Assembly (NCBI RefSeq): GCF_024622195.1
Contig: NZ_JANKBI010000002.1
Coordinates: forward strand, 372,001-436,000
Length of the DNA stretch: 64,000 bases
Direction: 5' to 3'
DNA from: Murimonas intestini
GTDB lineage: Bacteria > Bacillota > Clostridia > Lachnospirales > Lachnospiraceae
Positions 35,559 to 45,186 of this stretch are shown here, piece by piece; within the stretch, counting starts at the first letter, position 1; every line of letters begins with the position of its first letter. A model generated the notes under the pieces. The model was not told the origin of the DNA and did not search any database. It worked only from the letters and a program-made list of their open reading frames with translations. A program made the translations under genes and the position numbers.

Positions 35559-36382
35559 CACTTAAGGAAATATTAAAGGATACGAGACAGAAAAAATATG
35601 CGGTGCCTAATTTTAATGTATTTAATATTGAAATGCTTCAGGGAGTTCTAAATGCAGCACAGGATTTGCACTCGCCGGTCATCATTGCATACGGGGAAGG
35701 ATTTAAGGATGTGATGCAGGTGGAAGATTTTCCGGGAATTGTTAAAACAGTTGGCGCTAAATATACAGTTCCGGTATGTATCCATCTGGACCATGCATTT
35801 ACATATGAACTTATAGAGAGGGCTGTGCCATGCGGGTTTACGTCTGTGATGATAGATTCTTCAGATAAACCATTTGAAGAAAATATCAGGATCACACAGA
35901 AGGTAACAGATCTGTGCAGGCCGCTGGGTATATCAGTGGAATCAGAATTAGGGCATGTATCAGGCCTGGGAGATATGGTAGAAAATGATGACCACGTGTA
36001 CACAGATGTGGATACAGCTGATATTTTTGTAGAGAAGACAGGGATCGATGCTCTGGCAGTGTCCATAGGGACGGCACATGGTGTCTACAGAGAGATACCG
36101 AAGCTGAGCGTAGACAGGCTTAAAGAACTTGCAGAACGCCTTGAACTGCCCCTTGTGCTTCACGGCGGTTCAGGATTGACAGATGAGCAGTTCAGAGAAT
36201 GTGTAAGAGAAGGAATTTCAAAAGTAAATATACATACGGACCTGGCAATGGCAGCAAAGAAGAGGATCGAGGCAGATATTGCAGAAAAAGGATATCTTGA
36301 TTTATGTACCGTGGCCCAGGAAGGCGTATACGAAGAAGCAGTGAAAAAAATAAAGCTGTTCGGTTCAGAAAATAAGGCATAA
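35546..36382 (+). CDS. Class II fructose-bisphosphate/keto-phosphate aldolase (IolJ/GatY-like)
   Basis: A 278-residue zinc aldolase. It starts MELVTLKEILKDTRQKKYAV; the catalytic D82 and zinc ligand H83 are in CIHLDHAF, further zinc ligands are in SIGTAHGVY and LVLHGGSG, and ESELGHVSG is conserved. The longer open frame to 35420 runs inside the kinase and is discarded; AAAGGAGATGG precedes 35546. The family splits phosphorylated ketoses or deoxy-keto-acids into two three-carbon pieces. Translation is coupled to the kinase by the 13 bp overlap. Confidence 0.9.
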   Translation: MELVTLKEILKDTRQKKYAVPNFNVFNIEMLQGVLNAAQDLHSPVIIAYGEGFKDVMQVEDFPGIVKTVGAKYTVPVCIHLDHAFTYELIERAVPCGFTSVMIDSSDKPFEENIRITQKVTDLCRPLGISVESELGHVSGLGDMVENDDHVYTDVDTADIFVEKTGIDALAVSIGTAHGVYREIPKLSVDRLKELAERLELPLVLHGGSGLTDEQFRECVREGISKVNIHTDLAMAAKKRIEADIAEKGYLDLCTVAQEGVYEEAVKKIKLFGSENKA

Positions 36383-36395
36383 CAGGAGGAAAATC

Positions 36396-37826
36396 ATGGA
36401 AATGTTAATTGGCGGCGCTAAAGTGGGAGCCAGCAATAATCAGACAATAGATGCAGTAAATCCGGCGACTGGAGAGGTAATAGATACTTTTCCGTCAGCG
36501 TCAAAAGAGGATATTGAGAGATGCCTGGAAATCGCCCAGGCAGGAAAAGAAAAATGGGGCAGCATGTCTATGGATGACCGCTCTAAAATAATGAGAAGGA
36601 TACCGGAAGTGTTCAGAGCCCATAAAGATGAACTGGCAGAACTGCTCTGCAGGGAAATGGGAAAGCCTATTTACCAGTGCGAAGATGACCTGGAAGTGAC
36701 AGTGGGGATCTTTGAAAATATCGTGGAAGAGGCAAGACATCTTTTGGGAAGCTCCTTTATGGATCTCTCTTCAGGAGGAGAACTGGGCGATGTTCAGTTT
36801 ACAGTATATGAACCGCTGGGAGTGGTAGTGTGCATTGCACCATTTAATTTCCCGTATGATACCCTTACACAGAAGGTGGCAGCTGCCCTTATTATGGGTA
36901 ACAGCATTGTGATCAAGCCGCCATCAGATGTGTCCCTGTCTCTGATCAGGTATACGGAGCTCTTACTGGAAGCAGGAGTACCGGGGGATGTGGCTCAGAT
37001 CGTGACAGGACGCGGAAGTGTTCTCGGGGATTATCTTGTAAAGACACCGCTTGTAGATGCTATCAGCTTTACCGGAAGCACAGAGGTAGGCGTTAAGATA
37101 TGTCAGGATTCTGCACCATATCTGCACAGGCTGATTATGGAGCTGGGCGGAAACGATCCGTTTATCATCTTTGATGATGCCGATCTGGACCTGGCAGTAG
37201 AAGAATGCTGGATGAGGCTCCGCAATTCCGGTCAGACATGCTGTTCATCCAAGAGATACATCGTACATAATTCAGTGAAGGATAAATTCTGTGAGAAACT
37301 GGTAGAGTGGCTGAAAGGCTTTAAGATGGGAGATCCTAAGTCACGGGAAACAGATATCGGCACTGTGATCAATGAAAAAGCTGCGAAGGAAATAGAAGAG
37401 CAGATCGCCCACACAGTTTCCCAGGGAGCACGTCTTGTATATGGCGGCCAGAGGGATGGGGCTTTTGTTACACCGGCAGTACTTATGGATGTGACGAAAG
37501 ACATGGATGTGGCAAAAGACATGGAGATATTCGGGCCTGTATTCCCAATCATCGGGTTTGATACAGAAGAAGAAGCTTTAAAGATCGCGAACCAGACCAT
37601 TTATGGACTGAATGCAGGATGCCTTACAGCTGATATGACAAGGAGCCTTCGTGTGGCATCAAAACTGAAAGCTGGCACAGTAGTTTCTAACGGGTGCAGC
37701 ACATGGAGAGGCCCTGAGATACCGTTTGGGGGTTACAAGATGAGCGGTATCGGAAGAGAGGGAGGCAGATACAGCCTTCTGACAATGTCCCAGGAAAAGA
37801 CTATTGCTATCCGCCGTATAAAATAA
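36396..37826 (+). CDS. NAD(P)-dependent aldehyde dehydrogenase
   Basis: A 476-residue ALDH. PFNFPYDTLTQK and GNSIVIKPPSD are the substrate and cofactor regions, FTGSTEVG the glycine loop, MELGGNDP the general-base glutamate and NSGQTCCSSKR the catalytic cysteine (about residue 280). The closest known activities are lactaldehyde, glycolaldehyde or succinate-semialdehyde oxidation; methylmalonate-semialdehyde dehydrogenases (IolA) are possible but have a different length. AGGAGG lies before the ATG. In this operon it would oxidise the aldehyde made by the aldolases. Confidence 0.92.
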   Translation: MEMLIGGAKVGASNNQTIDAVNPATGEVIDTFPSASKEDIERCLEIAQAGKEKWGSMSMDDRSKIMRRIPEVFRAHKDELAELLCREMGKPIYQCEDDLEVTVGIFENIVEEARHLLGSSFMDLSSGGELGDVQFTVYEPLGVVVCIAPFNFPYDTLTQKVAAALIMGNSIVIKPPSDVSLSLIRYTELLLEAGVPGDVAQIVTGRGSVLGDYLVKTPLVDAISFTGSTEVGVKICQDSAPYLHRLIMELGGNDPFIIFDDADLDLAVEECWMRLRNSGQTCCSSKRYIVHNSVKDKFCEKLVEWLKGFKMGDPKSRETDIGTVINEKAAKEIEEQIAHTVSQGARLVYGGQRDGAFVTPAVLMDVTKDMDVAKDMEIFGPVFPIIGFDTEEEALKIANQTIYGLNAGCLTADMTRSLRVASKLKAGTVVSNGCSTWRGPEIPFGGYKMSGIGREGGRYSLLTMSQEKTIAIRRIK

Positions 37827-37843
37827 GAGAGGAGTGTGCAGTC

Positions 37844-39238
37844 ATGTTTGGAGATTATAAAATCGTATTAGGAGTAGCGCCTACAAGGAGAGATGTATTC
37901 CCTCCCAGAGAATTTGCGCTGAAGACAAAAGCCGCAGCCATGAAGAGGGTCTATGAGATTCTGGGAGATATCCCTGATCTGGAAGTAGTGACCATCGAGG
38001 ACCTTGTACCGGATGGACTGCTGATGGATATTGCAGATATACCAAAGATAGTGGACCGTTTCCAGAGCTGTCATGTAGATGCACTGTTTGTTCCTCATGT
38101 GAATTTCGGGCAGGAAGAAGCAGTGGCAAAGCTTGCAAAGGCATTAAATAAGCCGGTGCTTCTCTGGGGACCCAGGGATGAGGTGCCGCCGGAGGATTTT
38201 TCCACCAGGCAGTCAGATACACAATGCGGCCTGTTCGTGAGCGGAAAAGCTCTTAAGCGCCACAAGATCCCATTCACATATATTGAAAACTGCTGGCTGG
38301 ATGATCCGTCACTTCCGGGACAGATAGAAGATTTTATACGGACAGTCAGTGTAGTGAAAAAGTTCAGAGGCATGAGGATAGGGCAGGTGAGTGTTAGGCC
38401 CAGACAGTTTTTGAGCACCAGGATCAATGAAAACCAGCTGCTTGAAAAGTTCCAGGTGGATGTGGTTGCGCTGACTGCTGCAGAGGTGCTGGACGAGATA
38501 GAAGCTGTTCTGAAAGAAAAAGACGAAGAATTTAATAAGGTGCGCAAAGACATCTGTGACAATACAGACCATACAGGCAACAGGGAAGAAGAGCTGGACA
38601 ACATAACAGCCCTGGAATGCGCCTACTTAAGACTGGGCAGAAAGTACAACCTGGATGCCATCGCTGCTGACTGCTGGAGCACTTATCCAAAGCATCTGGG
38701 AATCGTTCCCTGCTTTGCTAACGGGGATACGACTGAAAAGGGGCTTCCGGTAGCGTGTGAATGTGATGTTCACGGAGCGCTCACTACAGCACTGCTTTTT
38801 GCAGCTGCAAGAGGTGAGGGGACTGCATTTTTAGCTGATCTGACAATACGTCATCCATTTAATGATAACGGGGAGCTTTTATGGCACTGCGGGCCATTCC
38901 CTAAATCACTTGCTAAAGACGGCGTGACACCGAAGCTGGTAGAATGCCAGGGACGCTATGAATTAAAGGGCGGCCCGCTGACAGTGGCAAGATTTGATGA
39001 TGACGAGGGGAATTACCAGCTGTTCATTGATAATGCAAAGGGTGTTGACGGTCCTCCTACAGGCGGGAACTATTTATGGATGGAGACGGACAATTGGCCG
39101 GCATGGGAGCGCAAGCTGGTATGCGGACCATATATCCACCACATAGGAGTGATCCATGGCGACTATGCCCGGATATTGAGAGAAGCTGTAAAATATATGA
39201 ACGGGGTCATGCCCGACAGAGCCAGCAGGGAAGATTGA
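37844..39238 (+). CDS. L-fucose/L-arabinose isomerase-like protein
   Basis: A 464-residue protein of the FucI/AraA-type fold. Motifs include DALFVPHVNFGQEE, the metal region ACECDVHGALTTALLF and WHCGPFP, comparable with CEVDIYGALSEF and FHCGNTC in the paralog at 58430. These regions hold the Glu, Asp and His that bind Mn in the family. It probably interconverts an aldose and a ketose, or an unusual sugar. GAGAGGAG is upstream, 18 bp after the ALDH stop. Confidence 0.82.
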   Translation: MFGDYKIVLGVAPTRRDVFPPREFALKTKAAAMKRVYEILGDIPDLEVVTIEDLVPDGLLMDIADIPKIVDRFQSCHVDALFVPHVNFGQEEAVAKLAKALNKPVLLWGPRDEVPPEDFSTRQSDTQCGLFVSGKALKRHKIPFTYIENCWLDDPSLPGQIEDFIRTVSVVKKFRGMRIGQVSVRPRQFLSTRINENQLLEKFQVDVVALTAAEVLDEIEAVLKEKDEEFNKVRKDICDNTDHTGNREEELDNITALECAYLRLGRKYNLDAIAADCWSTYPKHLGIVPCFANGDTTEKGLPVACECDVHGALTTALLFAAARGEGTAFLADLTIRHPFNDNGELLWHCGPFPKSLAKDGVTPKLVECQGRYELKGGPLTVARFDDDEGNYQLFIDNAKGVDGPPTGGNYLWMETDNWPAWERKLVCGPYIHHIGVIHGDYARILREAVKYMNGVMPDRASRED

Positions 39239-39258
39239 ATCTGGCGGGAGGAGAAGAT

Positions 39259-40047
39259 ATGTTTCAGATAGACCAGTTAAAAGAAAAGATAAAGAAGAAT
39301 GGCGTGGTGGTAGGAACACATGTTAAATGGCCGGAAGGCAATATTGTGGAACTGTTTGCCATGGCCGGCTATGATTATATTTGGATCGACGGGGAACACA
39401 GCACTCTCGGGATCAATGATGTGAACTCTCATATCAGGATCGCCCAGTCAAATAATGCAGCGGCCTTTTACAGGGTGAGATGCAATGAGCCGGCAGTCGT
39501 TAAACCGATTCTGGAATTAGGGCCTGACGGGATCATTTTCCCCATGGTATGTACAGCAGAAGAGGCCAGGCGGGCTGTGGCCGCCTGCAAATATCCTGCG
39601 GCGGGAGTCAGGGGCTATGCCCCCGGCCGCGCCATAAAGTACGGGCTCATGGACCTTGATACTTATCTGGAAGAAACGAAGAAGATATGGACTATCATCC
39701 AGATAGAGCACATAGAGGCGGTTAAGAATCTGGATGAGATCCTTCAGGTGCCGGGTATAGATGCCATAGTAGTAGGAATGATGGACCTGTCCGCATCTCT
39801 TGGAAAGCTGGGGCAGGTGGAAGATCCGTATGAGATGGAGCTGCTGGATACGATCGCAGAAAAGACAAAAAAAGCAGGGCTGCCATTTGGTGTCTCCATG
39901 GGATATAACCCGAAGATCGTCCAGGATTGGATAAGGCGGGGAGCAAGCCTGATCTCTGTGGGAGGGGAAGAAGAGTTCCTCTGCAGGATGGCAAGAAAGA
40001 CTCTTGAGGAAATGAGAGAGTTTGGAGAAAGAGGAAATATAGAATGA
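39259..40047 (+). CDS. HpcH/HpaI-type class II pyruvate aldolase
   Basis: A 262-residue aldolase that releases pyruvate (or oxaloacetate-like units) from 2-keto-3-deoxy sugar acids and similar substrates. WIDGEHS, FYRVRCNEP (catalytic Arg), IIFPMVCTAEEA, IIQIEHIEAVKN (metal Glu) and VVGMMDLSASLG (metal Asp) match the family. The longer frame to 39076 overlaps the isomerase gene; GGGAGGAGA fixes the start at 39259. It overlaps the next gene by 4 bp, as expected for enzymes of consecutive steps. Confidence 0.9.
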   Translation: MFQIDQLKEKIKKNGVVVGTHVKWPEGNIVELFAMAGYDYIWIDGEHSTLGINDVNSHIRIAQSNNAAAFYRVRCNEPAVVKPILELGPDGIIFPMVCTAEEARRAVAACKYPAAGVRGYAPGRAIKYGLMDLDTYLEETKKIWTIIQIEHIEAVKNLDEILQVPGIDAIVVGMMDLSASLGKLGQVEDPYEMELLDTIAEKTKKAGLPFGVSMGYNPKIVQDWIRRGASLISVGGEEEFLCRMARKTLEEMREFGERGNIE

Positions 40048-41162
40048 AAATCATAAATGTGACATTGACATTGTTTCCGTGGAAGGGGCTTGAAGAGGCA
40101 GAAGACGCCGCTTATAAAAAAGAGCTGACGGGCAGCATCAGCCTGGGACTGTTGCGTATCTATACTGATGAGGGAATAGAGGGACATGCCTTTTTAGGTT
40201 CTTCTGTGTACTCTGCAGAACAGGATGGGGCCAGTCTGATAGCGTCATTAAAGCCTGTACTCATGGGAAAAGATCCGCTTATGCGGGAAAGCCTGTATAA
40301 GGAGCTGATCAGCTGGCAGAGGCTCCGCAATACTACATTCAGAGCTGTGGGAGCAGTGGATATTGCCCTGTGGGATATAGCAGGAAAAGCGGCGGGCATG
40401 CCGATCTACAGGCTGATCGGAGGAAGCAGGGAGCAGATAGCTGCTTATGCAAGCTCCCAGGTGCTGCCGGACATTGAAACTTATGTGGATGAAGTGAAGC
40501 GTTATCAGGATATGAATTGGAAAGCCTATAAGATCCATCCCCCTGTGCGCGACTACAGGGAAGATATAAGGATCTGTGAAGCGGTCAGGGAGGCAGCAGG
40601 TGATGGATATGCGCTGATGCTGGATTCCATGTGGGCTTACAGCTATCCCCAGGCCGTGACAGTAGGACGGGAACTGGAAAGGCTGTCTTATGAGTGGTTT
40701 GAAGATCCGCTGCCTGAGCATGACCTGTATAATTACAGCAAGCTGTGCGAACAGCTGGATATACCTGTCATGGCTACGGAGTATCCTGGCGGGGACTTAA
40801 AGAGCTACACTCCCTGGCTGATGGCAAAGGCAACCGATAAGCTCAGAGGCGATGTGGCTGTAAAGGGAGGGATCACAGCTCTTATAAAGGCGGCAGCTCT
40901 GGCAGAAGCCTTTGGTATGGAATATGAGATCCATCATGGAGCCAATTCCCTGAATAATGTTGCAAATCTTCACGTGGCCCTGGCTGTGGGAAATTGCTCT
41001 TATTTTGAGGTAATGCTGCCGGATATCAACCAGAAGTATGGGATGGCTGAAGAGATCGTGGTAGATGAGATGGGAATGGTGAACGCGCCTGAGGGCAGCG
41101 GACTTGGCATGGCGATCGATATGGAGCGTATCCTGCACGATAAGACGGCGGTACTTGAATAG
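40044..41162 (+). CDS. Enolase-superfamily sugar-acid dehydratase (mandelate racemase type)
   Basis: A 372-residue protein with an N-terminal capping domain and a TIM barrel. Metal ligands fall in LMLDSMWAYS, EWFEDPLPE and VMATEYPGGD, the K-side base region is WKAYKIHPP, and the H of EIHHGANSLNN is the other base. This pattern fits dehydration of an acid sugar to a 2-keto-3-deoxy acid. The gene starts at an ATGA overlap with the aldolase that would use its product. The exact acid (for example fuconate, xylonate or arabinonate) is not determined. Confidence 0.9.
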   Translation: MKIINVTLTLFPWKGLEEAEDAAYKKELTGSISLGLLRIYTDEGIEGHAFLGSSVYSAEQDGASLIASLKPVLMGKDPLMRESLYKELISWQRLRNTTFRAVGAVDIALWDIAGKAAGMPIYRLIGGSREQIAAYASSQVLPDIETYVDEVKRYQDMNWKAYKIHPPVRDYREDIRICEAVREAAGDGYALMLDSMWAYSYPQAVTVGRELERLSYEWFEDPLPEHDLYNYSKLCEQLDIPVMATEYPGGDLKSYTPWLMAKATDKLRGDVAVKGGITALIKAAALAEAFGMEYEIHHGANSLNNVANLHVALAVGNCSYFEVMLPDINQKYGMAEEIVVDEMGMVNAPEGSGLGMAIDMERILHDKTAVLE

Positions 41163-41178
41163 GAGGTTTGATGCAAGA

Positions 41179-42312
41179 ATGAAAAAGTATAGGGTTGGAA
41201 TCGTTGGAATGGGGTTTATCGGATGCGCTCATGCTGATGCGCTCCACAGGCTGGGAAATGTGGAGATTGCTGCTGTATGTGACGAGGCTGACATGTCCCG
41301 GAGAAAACAGATCATACAGGATGCAGCAGTGTATCGGGATTATAAAGAGATGTTTGAAAAGGAACAGTTGGATGCAGTACACATCTGTACGCCCAATAAG
41401 CTGCATTTTCCGGTAGCAAAAGAGGCACTCAGGAGGGGGATCGCAGCAGTGTGCGAGAAACCGTTCACATGGTCCCTTGCGGAGGCGGAAGAACTGGCGG
41501 AACTGGCGGAAAAAGGAAAGGTTCCAAACTATATAAATTATTGCAACCGTTTCTATCCCATGGTACGTGAACTTAAGTCCAGAATATCAAAAGGAGCGCT
41601 TGGAGAACTGATCTCAGCAGAGGGGGGCTATTGGCAGGACTGTCTTCTGTATGATACAGATTTCTCATGGCGTATGCTGGCAGAAAATTCAGGGAAGACC
41701 AGGACGATCGGAGATCTGGGTTCCCACTGGTTTGACCTGCTGGAGCATTTGACGGGGCAGAAGGTGACAGCGGTACTGGGACAGTTTAAGGTGCAGTATT
41801 CTGAGAGGAAGAGAAGCCTTGGGTATCATGAGATGTTTAAAAAACAGGAAGAAACCGGGTGCATGGAAAACGTGGCGGTAGATACAGAGGATATGGCAAA
41901 TGTCCTGTTTAAAATGGATAATGGCGCTGTAGGCAATGCCATGTTTTCACAGATGTGTGCGGGAAGGAAGAATGAATTGTGGATCAATCTGGATGGCACA
42001 CAGGCTTCCTTTAACTGGAATCTGGAAAAGCCTGAAGAACTGCGGATCGGCAAGAGAGGGGAAGGTGTCCTGATATCCAGAAAGGACGCAGAGACCCTGG
42101 ATGAAGCTGCCATGGCTTTCGCAGGTTATCCGGCCGGGCATACAGAGGGGTTTGCGGACGCCATCTATCACGGATTCAGGCAGTTCTATGATTCAATGGA
42201 AAAAGGAAAAGGCGCGGCTGTCTATGCGGATTTCCAGGACGGCCGCAGGAGTATGCTGCTGAATGAAAAAATTTACGAGAGCGCATGTAAAGAACAATGG
42301 GTGCGCATATAA
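41179..42312 (+). CDS. Gfo/Idh/MocA-family oxidoreductase 1
   Basis: A 377-residue NAD(P) enzyme. VGIVGMGFIGCAHADAL is the cofactor loop, CEKPF has the catalytic lysine in the usual EKP context, and DLGSHWFDLLEHL carries the paired Asp and His. Members oxidise inositols, sugars or glycosides at C3 and similar positions. The start at 41179 follows AGGAGG at 41161-41166 with a rather long 12 nt spacing; no better in-frame start is nearby. The enolase-type gene ends 16 bp upstream. Confidence 0.9.
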   Translation: MKKYRVGIVGMGFIGCAHADALHRLGNVEIAAVCDEADMSRRKQIIQDAAVYRDYKEMFEKEQLDAVHICTPNKLHFPVAKEALRRGIAAVCEKPFTWSLAEAEELAELAEKGKVPNYINYCNRFYPMVRELKSRISKGALGELISAEGGYWQDCLLYDTDFSWRMLAENSGKTRTIGDLGSHWFDLLEHLTGQKVTAVLGQFKVQYSERKRSLGYHEMFKKQEETGCMENVAVDTEDMANVLFKMDNGAVGNAMFSQMCAGRKNELWINLDGTQASFNWNLEKPEELRIGKRGEGVLISRKDAETLDEAAMAFAGYPAGHTEGFADAIYHGFRQFYDSMEKGKGAAVYADFQDGRRSMLLNEKIYESACKEQWVRI

Positions 42313-42364
42313 GGTACTGTTCATGGGGCAATGAATAACAACTATATAAGCCGGAGGAGATAAG

Positions 42365-43543
42365 ATGAATTTAGAACCATTTGGTGTAGGAGTAATTGGG
42401 GCAGGGGAAATCAGCTATACATATCTCTATAACATGACAAGGACATTCGATATCCTGAATGTGATCGGAATCGCTGACATGAAGGAAGACAGAAGCCTGG
42501 AGCGTGCACAGCAGTTTGGAATCAGCCAGATGAGCGTAGAAGAGCTCCTGTCTGATCCCAGGATCGACATTGTGGTGAACCTGACATATCCCAGTTCCCA
42601 TTATGATCTGAATAAACGTGCTTTAGAAGCAGGAAAGCATGTTTATTGCGAAAAGACGATCGCAGATACATATGAGCATGCAAAAGAACTGCTGGAACTG
42701 GCGGAAAGCTCAGGCCTGTATCTGGGTGCCACACCTGATACATTTCTGGGCGGAGGATGGCAGACCTGCAGGAAGCTGATTGATGACGGCATGATCGGGG
42801 AGCCTGTTATGGTAAATGCCCATCTTGTCAGGAGCTATCAGACTTCAGGAAAGGATCCCTTCCCCAGGCCGGGAGGCATGTGGGTGCCGGGCAGCGCCAT
42901 TCCGTATGATATGGGGGCATATTACGTGCACGCACTTGTTAACTTACTGGGGCCGGTTAAAAAAGTTTCCGGGTTCTCCAGGAGATATAAAAAATATTTT
43001 ACACATCCGTGCAATGAGCATTATAAAGAAGAAGTTACAGTGAGCGCCCCAACTGTTCTGACAGGCACTCTGCAGTTTGCAGGAGGCTGTATCGGCACCT
43101 TATGCATCACCTCGGAAGGCGCCATTACAGATACAGCGGTTGTGATACATGGTACAGAAGGTTCTCTCTACTGCCCGGATCCGAACTTTTTCGGAGATGA
43201 GATATATCTCATCCGCAAAGGGGATACACAGAAATATAAAATGCCTTTCACTCACGGTTTTGTGGATATGGATGAAAACACTCCGCCTTTTACAGGAAAG
43301 CGGGAAGCCTGCCATAACAGCGTAAGGGGAATCGGCGTGGCGGATATGGCATGGGCTATCCGCAATCACAGAAAGGCCAGGGCAAACGGCGAATTGGGAG
43401 TCCATGCTCTGGAAATTATAGAAGGAATTGACAAAAGCTGCCTGGAAGGCAGGACGATCGAACTCTCATCACAGCCGGAACAGCCTAAACCTCTGCCTCA
43501 TGGATATTTTGGGGAAGATGCAGAAAGCTGCCTGGATGATTGA
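42365..43543 (+). CDS. Gfo/Idh/MocA-family oxidoreductase 2
   Basis: A 392-residue relative of the previous gene (cofactor loop VGVIGAGEISYTY). The catalytic motif reads CEKTIAD, so the usual proline after the lysine is threonine, and the D-x-G-x-H motif is DMGAYYVHAL with Tyr in the His position. This matches a clade found beside sugar isomerases rather than classic inositol dehydrogenases. Two different oxidoreductases in one operon suggest an oxidation and a later reduction, or two substrates. GGAGGAGATA precedes the ATG. Confidence 0.88.
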   Translation: MNLEPFGVGVIGAGEISYTYLYNMTRTFDILNVIGIADMKEDRSLERAQQFGISQMSVEELLSDPRIDIVVNLTYPSSHYDLNKRALEAGKHVYCEKTIADTYEHAKELLELAESSGLYLGATPDTFLGGGWQTCRKLIDDGMIGEPVMVNAHLVRSYQTSGKDPFPRPGGMWVPGSAIPYDMGAYYVHALVNLLGPVKKVSGFSRRYKKYFTHPCNEHYKEEVTVSAPTVLTGTLQFAGGCIGTLCITSEGAITDTAVVIHGTEGSLYCPDPNFFGDEIYLIRKGDTQKYKMPFTHGFVDMDENTPPFTGKREACHNSVRGIGVADMAWAIRNHRKARANGELGVHALEIIEGIDKSCLEGRTIELSSQPEQPKPLPHGYFGEDAESCLDD

Positions 43544-43562
43544 CAGACAGGAGGTAAAAGAT

Positions 43563-44366
43563 GTGTCTATGACAAAGATTTCATTGCAGCTGTACTCTGT
43601 ACGGGAGCATACACAGACGCCGGAGGACTTAAAAGAGACATTAAAAAAATTAAGAAATATAGGCTATCAGGCTATCCAGGGCGGAAGAGCCGCAGGAATG
43701 ACGAAGGAAGAATATAAGGAGGTCCTGGACAGCCTGGGGATCAGTATGACAAGCTATGCCGCTGATCTGCCGGAAATTGCCGGAGATTTAAAAGGATATA
43801 TTGAGGACTGCCATTATTTTGGACAGGATGAGATCATGATCGGCTGTCTTCCGGCAGAGTACCGGAGAGATGAGGATACCTACAGGCAGGGGATAGCCAA
43901 AATGAACGAAGTGGGACGGGAACTTAAAAAAGAAGGTATTTATTTAAGCTTCCACAATCATGCACAGGAATTCCGGCGTTTTGCAAAAAGCGGACGCAGG
44001 GCTGCGGATATGATTTTTGAGGAGACAGACCCTCAGGCAGTACGCTTTATCTGGGATACGCACTGGATAGCGGCAGGCGGCGAGGATGTATTGGAATGGA
44101 TCAGAAAAAGCCAGGGCAGAATGCAGTATCTGCATGTGAAAGACCTGCGGGTAACTTATTCTGCCATGGCCTCAGATACAGAGTATGTCCGCAAAGAGTG
44201 GGCTGAGATAGGGGAAGGAAACCTTCCATGGGAGCAGATCATCAGGCTGGGAGAATCCCTTGGCATCAAAGCTTACATTGTAGAACAGGATCAGACATAT
44301 GAGAGGGATCCTTTTGATGCGGTGGAGATTTCATATAAAAAACTAAGAAAACTGGGTTTAAAGTAG
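43563..44366 (+). CDS. Xylose isomerase-like TIM barrel 1 (sugar isomerase/epimerase)
   Basis: A 267-residue AP-endonuclease-2-type barrel like IolE, IolI and YcjR. It has ISLQLYSVREHTQTPEDLKE, the metal region SFHNHAQEF, FIWDTHWIAAGG with Asp and His, and VEQDQTYERDP with a Glu. A GTG at 43563, 8 nt after AGGAGG (43549-43554), is the best start; the ATG at 43569 (two codons later) is also possible, and an out-of-frame ATG at 43561 would encode only three residues. It lies 19 bp after the oxidoreductase and is the first of three tandem barrels. Confidence 0.85.
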   Translation: MSMTKISLQLYSVREHTQTPEDLKETLKKLRNIGYQAIQGGRAAGMTKEEYKEVLDSLGISMTSYAADLPEIAGDLKGYIEDCHYFGQDEIMIGCLPAEYRRDEDTYRQGIAKMNEVGRELKKEGIYLSFHNHAQEFRRFAKSGRRAADMIFEETDPQAVRFIWDTHWIAAGGEDVLEWIRKSQGRMQYLHVKDLRVTYSAMASDTEYVRKEWAEIGEGNLPWEQIIRLGESLGIKAYIVEQDQTYERDPFDAVEISYKKLRKLGLK

Positions 44367-44378
44367 AGGAGGAATATT

Positions 44379-45164
44379 ATGCCAATCGGAGTATGTGGAT
44401 GGACTATCAGGGATTACATATTTACAGAGAAACAGACAAGGGAAACACTGAAAAAAATAGCAGATATGGGATATAAGGGAGTTGAATTAGGACAGAGAGA
44501 ATTCTGGACGCCTGCCCAGCAGAAGGAGGCTCTTGATGAATACGGCCTTCAGGCGATCACAATTGACGGAGATCTGGCAAATCCGGAAGAAATCATAAAG
44601 AAAGCAGAAATTGTCAAATGCAGTTCTGTCTGTCTGAAGTCTATTCCAGGAAATATGATGGGGAGCCCTGAGGGCTTTATGGCTTACGCGGAGATGGTAA
44701 ATAAACTGGCAGAGCCTTACAAGGGGACAGGGATCCATTTTATTTACCATAACCATGCCCAGGAGCTGCGCAATTTCCCTGAACTTGACGGAAAGACAGG
44801 ACTGGATATTCTCATAGAGAATACAGATCCGGACGTTGTGTGGTTCCAGATAGATGTACACTGGCTGGTAGCCGGAGGCGGAGATCCTGTACAGTGGCTG
44901 AAAAAGCTGAAGGGAAGAACAAGCATAATCCACTATAAAGATTATGGGATCGACTTCAGATGCAGGGAGACGAGCCTGGGAAATGTGCCAAGACAGTTCC
45001 TGGAAGTAGGCCAGGGAAATATAAACTGGGAACCGATTACAAAGGCATGCTATGAAAACGGGATCGAGTGGTTCTCTGTAGAGCAGGATCAGACAGCAAG
45101 AGATCCGTTTACAAGCCTTCAGATTTCCCTTAATTATATGCGGGACAAACTGAACATCGAGTGA
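44379..45164 (+). CDS. Xylose isomerase-like TIM barrel 2
   Basis: A 261-residue barrel. Metal-ligand candidates are intact: FIYHNHAQELRNF, QIDVHWLVAGGG and SVEQDQTARDP. VGQGNINW in the last third matches VGKGSINW in the third barrel. The family includes 2-keto-myo-inositol dehydratase and 3-keto-glycoside epimerases. GGAGGAATATT precedes the ATG, 12 bp after barrel 1. Its partner dehydrogenases upstream suggest it acts on a keto-sugar. Confidence 0.88.
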   Translation: MPIGVCGWTIRDYIFTEKQTRETLKKIADMGYKGVELGQREFWTPAQQKEALDEYGLQAITIDGDLANPEEIIKKAEIVKCSSVCLKSIPGNMMGSPEGFMAYAEMVNKLAEPYKGTGIHFIYHNHAQELRNFPELDGKTGLDILIENTDPDVVWFQIDVHWLVAGGGDPVQWLKKLKGRTSIIHYKDYGIDFRCRETSLGNVPRQFLEVGQGNINWEPITKACYENGIEWFSVEQDQTARDPFTSLQISLNYMRDKLNIE

Positions 45165-45186
45165 TGTAAAAGGAGGAGGTAGAAAC

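Noticed and set aside
43561..43572. Three-codon minicistron ATG TGT CTA TGA before TIM barrel 1
   Set aside because: The in-frame GTG at 43563 uses the same AGGAGG at a normal 8 nt spacing, so a leader peptide is not needed to explain the site.
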